Part shown: positions 8,866-18,400 of the stretch, piece after piece | How positions within the stretch are numbered: position 1 is the stretch's first letter | Layout: each line of letters opens with the position of its first letter | Virus record (IMG/VR): IMGVR_UViG_3300034375_002218 | Coordinates: 1-24,933 of that record | Source of the DNA: a virus | Length of the DNA stretch: 24,933 nt | Strand: one strand, 5' to 3' | Notes under the pieces: generated by a model | What the model was told of the DNA's origin: nothing | Seen by the model: the letters and a program-made list of their open reading frames with translations, nothing else | The model's database searches: none | Translations under genes and position numbers: made by a program

Positions 8866-10463
8866 TACGCTAGGTACTCTACATTAATAGTTAAGTTATT
8901 TAGTTGAATGATTTCATTAAAATCAATCCTGATATCTTGATCAACATTATCCAACGTAGAAAAGCGAACTTCGTCTACTTCGAAGATTGACCTATTCAAA
9001 TCGGCAACAATAAGGTCCTCACCAAACTCAGTATTGTCTATACTGAGATAGGTTAAAATTTTATCTCTGACCTTAGCTTTAACTGCTTCTTCGTTTTCTT
9101 TCTGCCCTAAGTCCACTCGAATAGTGCAAACTAAATCTAAAGTTCTAATCAAACCATCAACAATAACGATGTCGTCTGTCATCATTTTTTTTGCGGTCAT
9201 GGCTTTAAGAAGTTGAGTCTTGAAATTAGTTGTGGCCTTCTGTAACTGAAGGTCTCCCGCTTTTTCTAAAAGGTAAACATCTATTGTGTTTGCTGAAGAA
9301 TAGGCGTTTCTAGTTGTAGCTGTAGCTTTTCCTACGGTGCCGAACGTACTGATGAACGAATTAGCAAACGAAGAATAATCCTCCAAAGTAACTAGTCGAT
9401 CCTGTCTCCTAAATGTTAAGGGAGCATATTTCTTTGCGTGTTCTATAGTTTCAGCGTTTGCTCCACCAGTGGCCTTAGACGTATTTGTCATTGTCCCTTG
9501 ATAGCTTGTTCCCCCATTGTTCGCTTGTACAGAAGCGTTTATGGCCCGTTTCTCCAGGTTTCCTCTAGTCCCCCCTCCCACTCTGTAAGTGACAGAGTAT
9601 GCGGCGTCAGAAGGGGGCGATATTCCTGCCACCCCATTACCAAAAATTATGGTAGCGTTATAAAAATCGTCGTAGGTTATTTCAAAAATTTTATCTGAAG
9701 CGCCTGAAGCAAAGTAAACTGAGTCCACTTCCTTATATGCCCCCGCCGTATCTTCAGTGTTAGATTGAATAAATACTTCCACACTACCCTCAACCACAGG
9801 CCCATCAGTTAAAGGAATAGTTTTTTGGCCTTCCGTAGCAGCGAACTCTCCTGTCTCAACAACTAGTGCCCCCTCTTGAATAACCAAGTTTGAAAAGACA
9901 TTCTTATTATCTCCTAAACCCTCACCACTAGGGTCTAAAAATATTTGAGCAGTTCTATTTGCATTATCAACTAAACCGTTAACAACCTTATAAAGAGTGT
10001 ATGACGCTTGTGCTCCGTCTTCTGGGGATTGAAGCGTAAACACTCTTTCTGAAGGATTAATAACTAGTTGAGACACGCTTGTAAGGTCTTCGTTTGAAAA
10101 GGTTAGCTGTGCATCGGCGGCGGCTGATAGTGGTCCTCGCATGCGAATCCCAATTAACTCCAATAGCTTCTTTACGCTGGCTCGCTGCTGGGCAGTAGAG
10201 AGGTAATTCTCATTAGCTAACATGTCAGCCTTCATAGAAAGCACTGATCCCATGTAAGCAGCTAACTCTATAAACATCATGCCTAAATCAGATTCTACAA
10301 AATACTTATAATCGTCAGGATATACCGCTTTTATATAAGAAATAAGAGAATCCCTAAGAGATAAGAAGTCTGTGGCAGCGAAGTCTATAAGATCCATTCT
10401 CCTATTAAGAGCTAGTGGAGCTAACTTCATAAAGTCCGAAGATATAGTACCAGAAAAATTCAT
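8865..10463 (-). CDS. gp6: Baseplate wedge protein, gp6 / baseplate J family
   Basis: Encodes 532 residues (T4 gp6 is about 660). The N-terminal part has the family's helical region (FIELAAYMGSVLSMKADMLA, then ENYLSTAQQRASVKKLLEL-IG, about residues 65-108). The C-terminal half has the Baseplate_J core: GGANAETIEHAKKYAPLTFR, then RLVTLEDYSSFANSF, and a final domain with DLNRSIFEVDEVRFSTLDN. In T4 and P2 this protein dimerises to form the ring of wedges around the hub and triggers sheath contraction. It overlaps the gp25 gene by four bases (ATGA) and the gp7-like gene by one, the conserved W-J-I arrangement. GAGG lies about ten bases before the start. Confidence 0.88.
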   Translation of the reverse strand: MNFSGTISSDFMKLAPLALNRRMDLIDFAATDFLSLRDSLISYIKAVYPDDYKYFVESDLGMMFIELAAYMGSVLSMKADMLANENYLSTAQQRASVKKLLELIGIRMRGPLSAAADAQLTFSNEDLTSVSQLVINPSERVFTLQSPEDGAQASYTLYKVVNGLVDNANRTAQIFLDPSGEGLGDNKNVFSNLVIQEGALVVETGEFAATEGQKTIPLTDGPVVEGSVEVFIQSNTEDTAGAYKEVDSVYFASGASDKIFEITYDDFYNATIIFGNGVAGISPPSDAAYSVTYRVGGGTRGNLEKRAINASVQANNGGTSYQGTMTNTSKATGGANAETIEHAKKYAPLTFRRQDRLVTLEDYSSFANSFISTFGTVGKATATTRNAYSSANTIDVYLLEKAGDLQLQKATTNFKTQLLKAMTAKKMMTDDIVIVDGLIRTLDLVCTIRVDLGQKENEEAVKAKVRDKILTYLSIDNTEFGEDLIVADLNRSIFEVDEVRFSTLDNVDQDIRIDFNEIIQLNNLTINVEYLA

Positions 10464-10927
10464 TGTATTTTTGCCTCGATATCAAAAACTTCTAGATCAT
10501 CTGTGTCCAAACTAACAGACAAGATAACCCTGAGTCCGTTTCCGCCAGTGGCGTCATATTCCCCGGTTTCAAAAACGGAGACTCTCTGTAAAGTAGCCCC
10601 CACGATATAAGAAGAAAAAGATACACTTATGGTGTTTCTTATTGCTTCGAACAAATCAGCAGTAATCGGTTTAAATAAATATTTACGCAAGTTACAGCCA
10701 TAGTTAGGCAGCATGAGCCTCTCCCCTCTTTCTGTTTTTAAGAGTTGCGCCACGGCCTGTCTTATCATCTCTCTACCACTATTCTTCTTAAAAAATCCTC
10801 CCGTATATGTATCCTTTCCCAAAGGGAAAGTTAGACCATATACCTCTTGCCGCTTGGCTCTAGGAGCCTGTTCCTCATACTTGGTGGGTCTTATCCCAAA
10901 ACGAAATACTGTTGAATTAGCGGCCAT
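10460..10927 (-). CDS. gp25: Baseplate wedge protein, gp25 / gpW lysozyme-like family
   Basis: Encodes 155 residues (T4 gp25 is 132). Residues ~50-150 are the GPW/gp25 domain, with the conserved stretch ERLMLPNYGCNLRKYLFKP at 69-87, corresponding to the family's E-R-x-M-x-P-x-x-G sequence. This protein bridges the wedge to the sheath, and gp6/J follows at once as in P2 and T4-like phages. The start overlaps the upstream stop as TAATG; the Shine-Dalgarno signal is weak, so coupling is likely. The ~35 residues before the domain are basic and probably flexible. Confidence 0.88.
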   Translation of the reverse strand: MAANSTVFRFGIRPTKYEEQAPRAKRQEVYGLTFPLGKDTYTGGFFKKNSGREMIRQAVAQLLKTERGERLMLPNYGCNLRKYLFKPITADLFEAIRNTISVSFSSYIVGATLQRVSVFETGEYDATGGNGLRVILSVSLDTDDLEVFDIEAKIQ

Positions 10928-13611
10928 TAGATTTTAATATTCTTGAAGAAGCCCTTCTGGGCATCATAATTTATTTTTACCTCTGTACTATTTAGTGCTT
11001 TCGAGTAAAATTTTAAGCTTCCTAAGTGTCCCCGAAGACCACTTGTTATTCCTCCTCTGTCACCTCCCATAAAGTTTCCTTTATAGTACATACCATCTGT
11101 GTAACCCCCTCCGACAATCCAAGGAGTGTAGAAGGTATTTAAGAGTGGACCCTCCCTCAGAATCTGGGGTGCGTCTACTGTCGTAGAAGAATACTCGAAG
11201 CTGTTAGCTTTCTTGAACGTGGGCAATGCCGCTGCTTGACCCATAGGCATACCAAACACATCTGTCATGGAAGATAGTGCTATTAAGTCTCCATCCGCAT
11301 ACATTTTAACTTCGTTTCTTATTGGATCACAAGCCACATCAATCAACACAAACTGTGAAGAAACATCCCCAAACTTGGTAGAGTTTAAGTCTACTTTCAT
11401 CTTAAGAAGGTCTGGGTAATTTACACAGTCACTCTTGTTAACAAATGAAGCCGCAGAAGCATCTCTAGATATTGTCGGAGCTATGAAAAAGCTTAAAGAA
11501 GATACGGGATCATTGGCTGCATTATCATTGCTGTGGTAGATTGGATTAGACGAAGTTGATGTTTGAGTTATTCGCCTGTCCCTGGTGAATCCGCAAAGCA
11601 TACCTCGAACCAGTTGTTCTCCCCTGTTGTTAGGTAAGAAGTCCAAGTCTCTTACTGATCCGTCCGTATCTAGATTTGACACCCCCTCCTTAATTCCCAC
11701 GTTCTCGCTTGCTAAAACAACCTTAGTTAGTGAAGAAGGGCCTCCACTCAACCAGCCTTCTGCGGCGTCTGTAATATTTGGCACATGCACCCAGAACTCC
11801 ATACTAAAGCCAGAGGGGGAGTATGTTAAGTTTCTATACTCAGGTGTGTCAGGAAGCTTTACATAGCTTCCTAAGGCCGAAGCAGCTTCCACCTCAGTTG
11901 TCTTGTTTTTTACTATACCTTGTAGGTAAGGAATGCCCAAACCAGAAACAAAGATGTCTCTCTTAGATGTGCCTACTAACTGAGCGTTATTGTACATATC
12001 CTCCGTAGCGCAGTTGGTGGTTTGGAATTCCTCTGAACCAGGAAGCTCCAAGTCCGTATCTAAAAAGTTGTATATTGCAAAAAGGTCTTCAGTTACAATA
12101 GCGTCAGTCAACGAAAGCACCGCTGCATTAATATTATCTACTGAGGATGGGGTGTAAATAATACTGCCTCTTCCAACTGTTGGGACATTCAAGTGCTCGT
12201 AGCTAAGTGAATCCGGCTTGGCTGTTGTCCTCACATACTTAGCATTAATAGGAAGAACAATTCCGTCAACTTCAGCTTGCTCAAAAACAAGAGCTTTTTG
12301 CTTTTCTAGATCAACCTGAAGGTTATAATCAGCAAGGAAAGAGAAATCATTTATAGGAACTTTTCCTGGAGCAAATACGGGCGCTGTTTCCCCGCCGTAA
12401 ATCTGTGGGGCCTTCACAGCGACTTCAATCTGCTTTTTTCTTCTGTTAAGTTTATCGTTATGATTAGCTATCTCAGAGATGATAAGCTGCTTTTGATTCA
12501 ATACGATAGCATCGTTCTCGTCACCTATCTCGTTAATGTAAGTTTGTAGATCGGCTGAGAGATCAAAAACTAGTTTATCTCTTTGCTGCTTTAAGACTTG
12601 CAAAAAGTGATCCTGATCATAATACTCTTGCATGCCTAAGCTGTCGTCAATCAGTGCTACATCAAAGATGTTGTCCGCGAACTTATTCAGGGAGTTCAGA
12701 TCAATCTCATCACCGCGCCCCCCAAGGTTAGGATCAAAGTTATATTTCCATCGGTCACCCACAGGTATGATGCCTGAAATAGATGTATATATTGGATCTA
12801 ATCCTCCTTTTTGGGAGTCGTAGTATAGACCATCTTTAGTTAAAAGGTACTGACCTGTTGTTGTTTGCGGAGGCCCAAACGTAAGGCGGAAAGTTCCTTC
12901 GTCGTCGAGACCAGGATCAACTGCTCCAGAGGTGTTTAGTAGAGATAACCCGTACTCAGCATCGTCTTTAAATAAAGGCTCTAAGGAAGGGTCAGCTTGT
13001 CTAGCTTGAATTATTTGATTGATTCTAGCTTCTAAAGCATTTGCTTTGTCGATGAAATCTTTTCCCTCATTAGCTAACTCAATTGCAGCAGCATACTTTT
13101 GGTTAGCCTCAGCCTGACGTTGTTCTGGAGTTTTATTCTTCGACCCGTAGGAGGGGTCTGAAGCTTCAAGGTAATCTTTGTACCCTCCGACGCAATCAAG
13201 AATAGCTTGAACCTGATCAACGGCAGCGTTGATCCCGTTGTAGATATCCGCTCCAAATTCAGCCAAAGCATTGATGTACTCAATTATAACAAAAAGCTGA
13301 TCAAGGCCAATGCCCATCCAGCCTTCTCCGATCTTAAACTGAAATCTGCCTGTAGCTAAATCAAAGGTAAAGATTCCGAAGTCTAGCTGTACCATACGAT
13401 ACAGCTTATTGATAAACTCCTGCGCTTTTGCTCTAGCCTCTTGAGTGGCTAAAGAAATACTTACTAGAACAGGAGTAGGGAGAAGACTTAACAAGTCTTC
13501 ACCAAGATTTAGAAGGCAGCTAGGCATACCATAGGTGATACCTAACGCTCGGATTGCGCCAGTTCCTTCTCCTTTTACGCTAAGAAATGTTTCTAGATCA
13601 AAAGATGCCAT
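10927..13611 (-). CDS. Baseplate-associated structural protein with C-terminal LamG/concanavalin A-like domain
   Basis: Encodes 894 residues, with AGGAG eight bases before the ATG. Residues ~1-460 are mostly helical, with a hydrophobic patch near 35-60 and charged helices likely to form coiled coils (about 165-210 and 330-400). Residues ~590-885 fit a laminin-G/concanavalin A-like lectin sandwich: GFSMEFWVHVPN, then a strand pair with NEVKMYADGDL, a gap, and a GLRGHLGSLKFYSKALNSTE ending that is the classic last strand of such domains. It lies between the spike and gp25, a slot that is normally empty in P2-like clusters. I infer a virion baseplate component that binds glycans or decorates the hub; its ligand is unknown. 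It abuts the spike gene with no spacer (TAA then ATG). Confidence 0.68.
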   Translation of the reverse strand: MASFDLETFLSVKGEGTGAIRALGITYGMPSCLLNLGEDLLSLLPTPVLVSISLATQEARAKAQEFINKLYRMVQLDFGIFTFDLATGRFQFKIGEGWMGIGLDQLFVIIEYINALAEFGADIYNGINAAVDQVQAILDCVGGYKDYLEASDPSYGSKNKTPEQRQAEANQKYAAAIELANEGKDFIDKANALEARINQIIQARQADPSLEPLFKDDAEYGLSLLNTSGAVDPGLDDEGTFRLTFGPPQTTTGQYLLTKDGLYYDSQKGGLDPIYTSISGIIPVGDRWKYNFDPNLGGRGDEIDLNSLNKFADNIFDVALIDDSLGMQEYYDQDHFLQVLKQQRDKLVFDLSADLQTYINEIGDENDAIVLNQKQLIISEIANHNDKLNRRKKQIEVAVKAPQIYGGETAPVFAPGKVPINDFSFLADYNLQVDLEKQKALVFEQAEVDGIVLPINAKYVRTTAKPDSLSYEHLNVPTVGRGSIIYTPSSVDNINAAVLSLTDAIVTEDLFAIYNFLDTDLELPGSEEFQTTNCATEDMYNNAQLVGTSKRDIFVSGLGIPYLQGIVKNKTTEVEAASALGSYVKLPDTPEYRNLTYSPSGFSMEFWVHVPNITDAAEGWLSGGPSSLTKVVLASENVGIKEGVSNLDTDGSVRDLDFLPNNRGEQLVRGMLCGFTRDRRITQTSTSSNPIYHSNDNAANDPVSSLSFFIAPTISRDASAASFVNKSDCVNYPDLLKMKVDLNSTKFGDVSSQFVLIDVACDPIRNEVKMYADGDLIALSSMTDVFGMPMGQAAALPTFKKANSFEYSSTTVDAPQILREGPLLNTFYTPWIVGGGYTDGMYYKGNFMGGDRGGITSGLRGHLGSLKFYSKALNSTEVKINYDAQKGFFKNIKI

Positions 13612-14781
13612 TTATAAAACTCCTGTAAATGCATAATCTCCCAAGTTAAGAATACCTTTTGCTATCGGTGCAGGTAGATTAGAATTAGGTAATGCTAGAG
13701 AGGGTAGACCAAGTGTGCCCGGAGGGGCTCCAGCAAGGCTAACTATACTTCCGTTAACATTTGTAGGCCCTAAACTATCAATAATGACAGCAGACTCACC
13801 TCTAATAGATAGTGGTCCTAACGAGTTTAATCTTAATCCTCCTACCCCAGCGTTAATATCAATAGTCGTGGCATCTAAAACAATTTTTCCTGCGGTAGGA
13901 TTTAGGCATTTTAATACAATAGTTCCATCCGGGGCATTGGTCTGAAGTTGAATTAATTGCTGTGTTCCTGTTGGGCTAGTAGTCTCTAAAAATATTCTTC
14001 CTATGAGAGGAGACTTGGACATGATGTTTACATCACCCCAATCACTTTGAACATTTACGTTTCCACAAGGGTTAAGAGGATTAACATGTTGAAAATTACC
14101 CCAAAAAACTCCATTGGCGCTGTTTCGCACGGTTAACTCTCGACCGCCGCTGCCGACGCGGGCTTCGAGGTCGCTGCCCGTGCTTCGTAATAGCTGAGGA
14201 CCCTTAGACATAATCTCAATCGACTGCGCGTCTTTTCCAGGAACAAATTGAGGGTTACTTGTTAGTGTAATAGAAGCGTTGTTCCCAGAGTCCAACTTAA
14301 TGGAGTCAATGCCTGGGCTATCGTGCATCGTAATCTTCTTTCCGCTTCCTGTCCTAAGTTCCGCTTTAACATTATTAACAGTCTTTTGGTCATTCTCGTC
14401 TGAAAGCTCTAAAGCTTGACCGTTATTTCCTTGCAAAATTACTTTAGCAGGAACTCCAGCAAGTTTATTTATACCCGGATCTATTCTAGAGAAGGGTGTA
14501 GAAGTATTTTCTTTATCCTCACTTGATGTTAACTCAGGAGAAAATGTTGCTCCCATGTAGTACCAGCTATCGCTACCTTCGGGGCAACAAACCAAAATAG
14601 GAGTAAATAGCTCAGGGACCGCAATCATTCCAGCAGTCCCCCCACTACCATAAGGGCTAACGTAATAAACAGTTTGAAGCCCCTCCATCCCAGAGATCTT
14701 AGCTAAAAATACACCCCTAGTAGAAAGATCTACTCTACTCCTAACTTCTGCTGTCTTTATTTGTGTCTTCTCTAGTTCCAT
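13612..14781 (-). CDS. Baseplate central spike protein (gp5 / gpV / VgrG C-terminal type)
   Basis: Encodes 389 residues. Residues ~15-85 resemble the spike OB-fold (RVDLSTRGVFLAKISGM, then VPELFTPILVCCPEGSDSWYYMG). From about 120 onward there are short beta units such as GKKITMHDSPGIDSIKLDSG and NNASITLTSN, then VNVQSDWGDVNIMSK and GKIVLDATTIDINAG, as in the triple-stranded beta-helix of gp5 and gpV spikes. No T4-type lysozyme domain sits between the OB-fold and the helix. A metal-binding HxH tip is not evident in the C-terminus, so a separate PAAR-like tip protein may exist elsewhere. Hub upstream and wedge genes downstream agree with a spike role. No good Shine-Dalgarno sequence precedes the start, six bases after the hub stop, so re-initiation is likely. 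Confidence 0.82.
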   Translation of the reverse strand: MELEKTQIKTAEVRSRVDLSTRGVFLAKISGMEGLQTVYYVSPYGSGGTAGMIAVPELFTPILVCCPEGSDSWYYMGATFSPELTSSEDKENTSTPFSRIDPGINKLAGVPAKVILQGNNGQALELSDENDQKTVNNVKAELRTGSGKKITMHDSPGIDSIKLDSGNNASITLTSNPQFVPGKDAQSIEIMSKGPQLLRSTGSDLEARVGSGGRELTVRNSANGVFWGNFQHVNPLNPCGNVNVQSDWGDVNIMSKSPLIGRIFLETTSPTGTQQLIQLQTNAPDGTIVLKCLNPTAGKIVLDATTIDINAGVGGLRLNSLGPLSIRGESAVIIDSLGPTNVNGSIVSLAGAPPGTLGLPSLALPNSNLPAPIAKGILNLGDYAFTGVL

Positions 14782-14787
14782 ATTATT

Positions 14788-17145
14788 TTAGAATTTTGTA
14801 TAAAAATTGGGAGCAGGTATAGTTTTCCACAGATCAGCCTGATCCTTCGGTAGAGTGACCGGAACCGTAAAGTTTTCGTCTCCAACCTTGATGGTTGGGA
14901 TGTTAACTGTCTCTAGCTTTGTTGTCATATCAATTTTAGCTAACTGAAATTCAGAATGACATTTACCAGAACTTATGGTATGCTTAAGTCCTGTTATAAA
15001 ATACAACCCAGTTAGGAATCGGTTAAATTTAGATCTTTTTACTTTACCAGAAGTTTTTACAGGGGCGTCTTCAGCTAGTAGGATTACGGGTTTTGATACT
15101 AAAGCACCTCTTGTAGCTAGGTTGAAGAAGGGCAGCGTTTGTATGGTTGCGCTTCTAGTTACCTTGGTAATCATATTAGCGAACCTATCCATTAGTTGAG
15201 GTGGGGACTGCTCAAGCTCCTCTTCAATTTCTACAGTCATAGCATTTCCGTTTCTACTTATTGCCTCAACAAAACTAGCAATAGCTTTCTCTCTAGCATC
15301 TCCATCATCATAGACTTCCTTAACTAAGTCAGGACTTAGCTTATCCATAATCTTTTTTATTAGTTTTTTATTATCTAAAGCAGGACCAAAGGAAGAATAC
15401 TTATTTGCTAGAACAGCTTTTGCCATACCCGCTTGATCTAATATTTCAAAATCGTTTTCTCTAATATTTATTCCTCCTCCCTCTTTTACGAATTGTGCCA
15501 CTCGATCTATATTTGCGGCAAAAGTTAAAAGTAGGTTAGCAAAATAATTACCCTCATCTTTAGCTTTTATGGAGAGCACATTCGGATTTTGTGTGTTATA
15601 CCTGAAAATAGGAATAGCTTGTTTTTCAACGTCTTCATCAACATCAGTAACGCCTTCAACACTGGCAAGGGCAAATTTATCAGGAACAGAGTAAAGGTTT
15701 CCTAATAAGTACCCAGGGTATTTTACACGATTCTTTTCTTTAATTTTATTAGCGTATTCTCCGCTACCAAAGAAAGCTAAGTCGTCTTTGTAAATATACC
15801 CAGCTAGGTCTTTCATTCGGTCTCCAGTGTAAACTAAAGCATTAATAAAAGATGCATCTCCTAATATGTAAGTATCCTTGTTTGAATCAAAGCCGGGGAG
15901 GTCTGATAAAATATCAAGTAATTCCATATCTGACTCCGCAATATAAATTGGATAAGGCGTATATGCATCACCAGATACTTTACATATATTATTTATTACT
16001 GATTTAACTTTTGCTAGTGCGTCTGGAGTTTTTCCAGTATCAGAAGCCTCCATTGATGCGTAGAATTCATTATTTTCATAAAGGTCGTCACCCGCTCGGA
16101 GCGGGATACCACCAGACTTCGCTTGCTCTACTATCTGCGCTGGAAGCAGATTTGGTCCGGAATTTGCGTTCGCCTGTGTAACTTTATAAGGACCCTTCGG
16201 AGTTATTAACAACTGTAAGCCTAGCTTTTTCAAAAGAGCTTCTACTGCAAATCTTTTATCTTCATACCCATAGTTAGGGCCGAATCCACCGGGAGAGGTT
16301 TCTCCTTTTACCCTTTCATAATACTTGGAAAGGGTAATATTGAGATTTGGTAGTAATAAAATAACATTAGCTCCCCCAGTGAACTTTTTCACAAATCTAG
16401 TTACAACATCAACTACAAGTTTATGAATGTCTAGATCACCACCTAGTAAGTCGTCGCCATCACCGTAAATCGGAAAGCCCGATCTATCATTTCCAAAAAA
16501 ATTTAACTCATCGCTATAAGAGGTAAATCTAGTTTTATATCCATATAGGACTGCATCTAAACTTTGGTTGTATAATCCTTTCCTGTTATCTTTATTTAAA
16601 GATCGAGGAACAGGAGCAAATCTAAGTGTAATTTTTCTTGTTTTTGAGGGATCTAAAACTACGCCTGTTATCATTAGTCTTTGTACAGGAGACCAATATT
16701 CAGGATTTGGACCTACACCAAAGGAAAGATAAAAGTATTTTGTTTTGCTGAGGTCCACTATATTTTTAAATTCCGCAGAGCCAAGCTTAGATAATTCCTT
16801 AGTAGACTTTAATATTTCTTCTTCTTCTTTTTTTTCTATTGAGTTTTTTTCTTTAGGATTTCCGAAAGACAGATACCTGCCTAGAGATAAAAATGCACTT
16901 TGTGTATTGATATATAAATCTTCAAATTCGTTTTTAGGATCTATAATCTCTAAAATAGCCTCAGTCTCCGAACCCATCATGTTGTAGTTAAACGAAATAA
17001 TGTTTGGGTTATTTTGGGTGCTAAACAGAAATACATCTTTGTTGTCTTGTGTAAACATAGGTGCTCCTGAGCCCAATTTCTGGAGGGCTTTGTTTAGAGC
17101 ATCTCTGCTTTCAGATATAATGATGTTCCCCGCTGCAACTGTCAT
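14788..17145 (-). CDS. Baseplate hub protein (gp27 / gpD-like position)
   Basis: Encodes 785 residues, about twice T4 gp27. The N-terminus (NPNIISFNYNMMGSETEAIL, then EIIDPKNEFEDLY) resembles the first beta domain of phage hub proteins. A basic/acidic low-complexity stretch (EKKEEEE, about residue 103-110) looks like a linker inside that domain. Further on are ANVILLLPNLNITLSKYYER (about 250-275) and a segment on growing 'one long chain' of alpha/beta character to a conserved-looking C-terminus (FLTGLYFITGLKHTISSGKC, about 705-730). The protein sits between the gp53/LysM gene and the spike, where hubs such as gpD or gp27 sit. It would form the trimer that carries the spike and connects to the tube. 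Identification is mostly positional. It overlaps the gp53-like gene by four bases (ATGA). Confidence 0.7.
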   Translation of the reverse strand: MTVAAGNIIISESRDALNKALQKLGSGAPMFTQDNKDVFLFSTQNNPNIISFNYNMMGSETEAILEIIDPKNEFEDLYINTQSAFLSLGRYLSFGNPKEKNSIEKKEEEEILKSTKELSKLGSAEFKNIVDLSKTKYFYLSFGVGPNPEYWSPVQRLMITGVVLDPSKTRKITLRFAPVPRSLNKDNRKGLYNQSLDAVLYGYKTRFTSYSDELNFFGNDRSGFPIYGDGDDLLGGDLDIHKLVVDVVTRFVKKFTGGANVILLLPNLNITLSKYYERVKGETSPGGFGPNYGYEDKRFAVEALLKKLGLQLLITPKGPYKVTQANANSGPNLLPAQIVEQAKSGGIPLRAGDDLYENNEFYASMEASDTGKTPDALAKVKSVINNICKVSGDAYTPYPIYIAESDMELLDILSDLPGFDSNKDTYILGDASFINALVYTGDRMKDLAGYIYKDDLAFFGSGEYANKIKEKNRVKYPGYLLGNLYSVPDKFALASVEGVTDVDEDVEKQAIPIFRYNTQNPNVLSIKAKDEGNYFANLLLTFAANIDRVAQFVKEGGGINIRENDFEILDQAGMAKAVLANKYSSFGPALDNKKLIKKIMDKLSPDLVKEVYDDGDAREKAIASFVEAISRNGNAMTVEIEEELEQSPPQLMDRFANMITKVTRSATIQTLPFFNLATRGALVSKPVILLAEDAPVKTSGKVKRSKFNRFLTGLYFITGLKHTISSGKCHSEFQLAKIDMTTKLETVNIPTIKVGDENFTVPVTLPKDQADLWKTIPAPNFYTKF

Positions 17146-17453
17146 GATAACTTAGGTATTAATATTCTATCGTTTACTTTAAACCCTTCGAAAGGATCTG
17201 ATATGGAGTTAACTTCCATTAGAAGCCACCACTTACCTGGATCTCCATAGAATACATTTGATATTAAATCCGGCCTGTGCGCGTATCCCTCAGGGACGTA
17301 ACCGATTTCATACTCATAAGAAGTGTCAAGATTTTCTAAGAGTAGATCATGACCTTCACTATGAACAATTGTATTAACTGTATTGTTTCTATGCCTTACT
17401 ACGGTCTCACCTAATTCGTAAGGGCCTCTATCCTGCGCTATTCCCTCTGGCAT
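17142..17453 (-). CDS. gp53: Baseplate wedge protein, gp53-like with LysM-type core
   Basis: Encodes 103 residues. The second half carries the gp53/LysM-like pattern: RPDLI (60-64), YGDPGKWW (69-76), DPFEGF (86-91) and a closing ILIP (97-100). T4 gp53 and small tail proteins such as P2 gpX share this LysM-like module, here used for protein-protein contacts in the baseplate and not for peptidoglycan binding. GGGAGG lies eight bases before the ATG. The start overlaps the upstream stop as TGATG, and the hub gene follows through ATGA. The order tube initiator, LysM protein, hub equals U-X-D of P2. Confidence 0.8.
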   Translation of the reverse strand: MPEGIAQDRGPYELGETVVRHRNNTVNTIVHSEGHDLLLENLDTSYEYEIGYVPEGYAHRPDLISNVFYGDPGKWWLLMEVNSISDPFEGFKVNDRILIPKLS

Positions 17454-18400
17454 CAGTTAAACCTCCCTGGGTCCATGCTTTGGTGTGGACTTGAGATTAC
17501 TGCTTCCCAACCAACTAGGTTGTCTCTAGCGACCAAATCTCCCGGTTTGAACTTTTCGTAGTCTCCAGCTCTTAATTCTTCTAACCTCATTGATACCTTA
17601 ACTTGACGAGGCATCATAGTTTGAAGATCGTACCCTGCTGCTTCGACTGGTTCGAAGTTGTAGTCTGTGCATATACAAGGAATATTTTGGAACATTATAC
17701 CGTGATTCAACCTGACTACAGGAGGACCGTAAATAGGCTGCTCTGAGTTATTTGTAACTGAAGCTCGAATAATGTTCATCCAATACATAACTAAATTTAT
17801 TAGTCTGTACTTTTCTTTAGATGCAGAAAGTGTATTGCTAGGATTATTATTGAAAAGTGTCGTTGCGTTTGATTGAGCTAAATACCCCAAAGGGACATCA
17901 ACACCTGGAAAAAGATTAAAATTAGTTTGTTGAAAAACAGGATCTAAAGTACGAACTTCACTAAATTGAGTATTCGAATAAAACTCATTAAAGAACTTTT
18001 CCGCATCAGCCTTAAGCCCTCCCCTTGCTCCTCCAACGCTTTCTATTTCTCCTGCGGCGGGAGCAAAGAATCTATTTCTTTCTGCTTCATTATTCTCTAC
18101 GGATACTGTGCTAATGTAGTTTTCTAATGCAGTGGACGTACCTTGCTCTAATATGTGAGGAAAGTTCAAGTTAAAAGTTAGATTTAACTTTCTAGATTCG
18201 GCTCCGAGGTAGGTGTAAAGTTGGCTGGATCTGGCTAATAAATCGTATTTTTCATACCTTGCTCTTTTCGATTCCGTTATGCTTAGGTTTTCAAAGAAAG
18301 GCATAGTTACGGCGGTATCTACGCCTCCACCCACAGAGGGAAATTCAAAAGTAAGCTTAGACCTTTCCTCTAGCTTCCTATCTTTAATAAACTGGCTCAT
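17453..18400 (-). CDS. Probable baseplate tail-tube initiator/cap (gp48/gp54 or gpU slot)
   Basis: Encodes 315 residues. GGAGGAG sits about seven bases upstream, and the start overlaps the tape-measure stop as TAATG. Residues 33-83 carry a dense motif: MPFFENLSITE, then KYDLLARSSQLYTYLGAESR, then LTFNLNFPHI. This reminds me of tail-tube-like or tube-initiator proteins of marine T4-like phages, but I cannot confirm the family. A second conserved-looking stretch near the C-terminus (VVRLNHGIMFQNIPCICTDY, then VKVSMRLEEL) resembles a tube-type beta barrel. Position between tape measure and LysM protein equals P2 gpU or T4 gp48/gp54, which start the tube on the baseplate. An alternative is a further hub component. 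Confidence 0.58.
   Translation of the reverse strand: MSQFIKDRKLEERSKLTFEFPSVGGGVDTAVTMPFFENLSITESKRARYEKYDLLARSSQLYTYLGAESRKLNLTFNLNFPHILEQGTSTALENYISTVSVENNEAERNRFFAPAAGEIESVGGARGGLKADAEKFFNEFYSNTQFSEVRTLDPVFQQTNFNLFPGVDVPLGYLAQSNATTLFNNNPSNTLSASKEKYRLINLVMYWMNIIRASVTNNSEQPIYGPPVVRLNHGIMFQNIPCICTDYNFEPVEAAGYDLQTMMPRQVKVSMRLEELRAGDYEKFKPGDLVARDNLVGWEAVISSPHQSMDPGRFN

Noticed and set aside
16815-16860. Poly-A/poly-G-A runs in the hub gene as a second frameshift site
   Set aside because: GAA AAA AAA GAA could slip, but the -1 frame meets a stop within about a dozen codons and leads to nothing recognisable; a Lys/Glu-rich linker explains the run.
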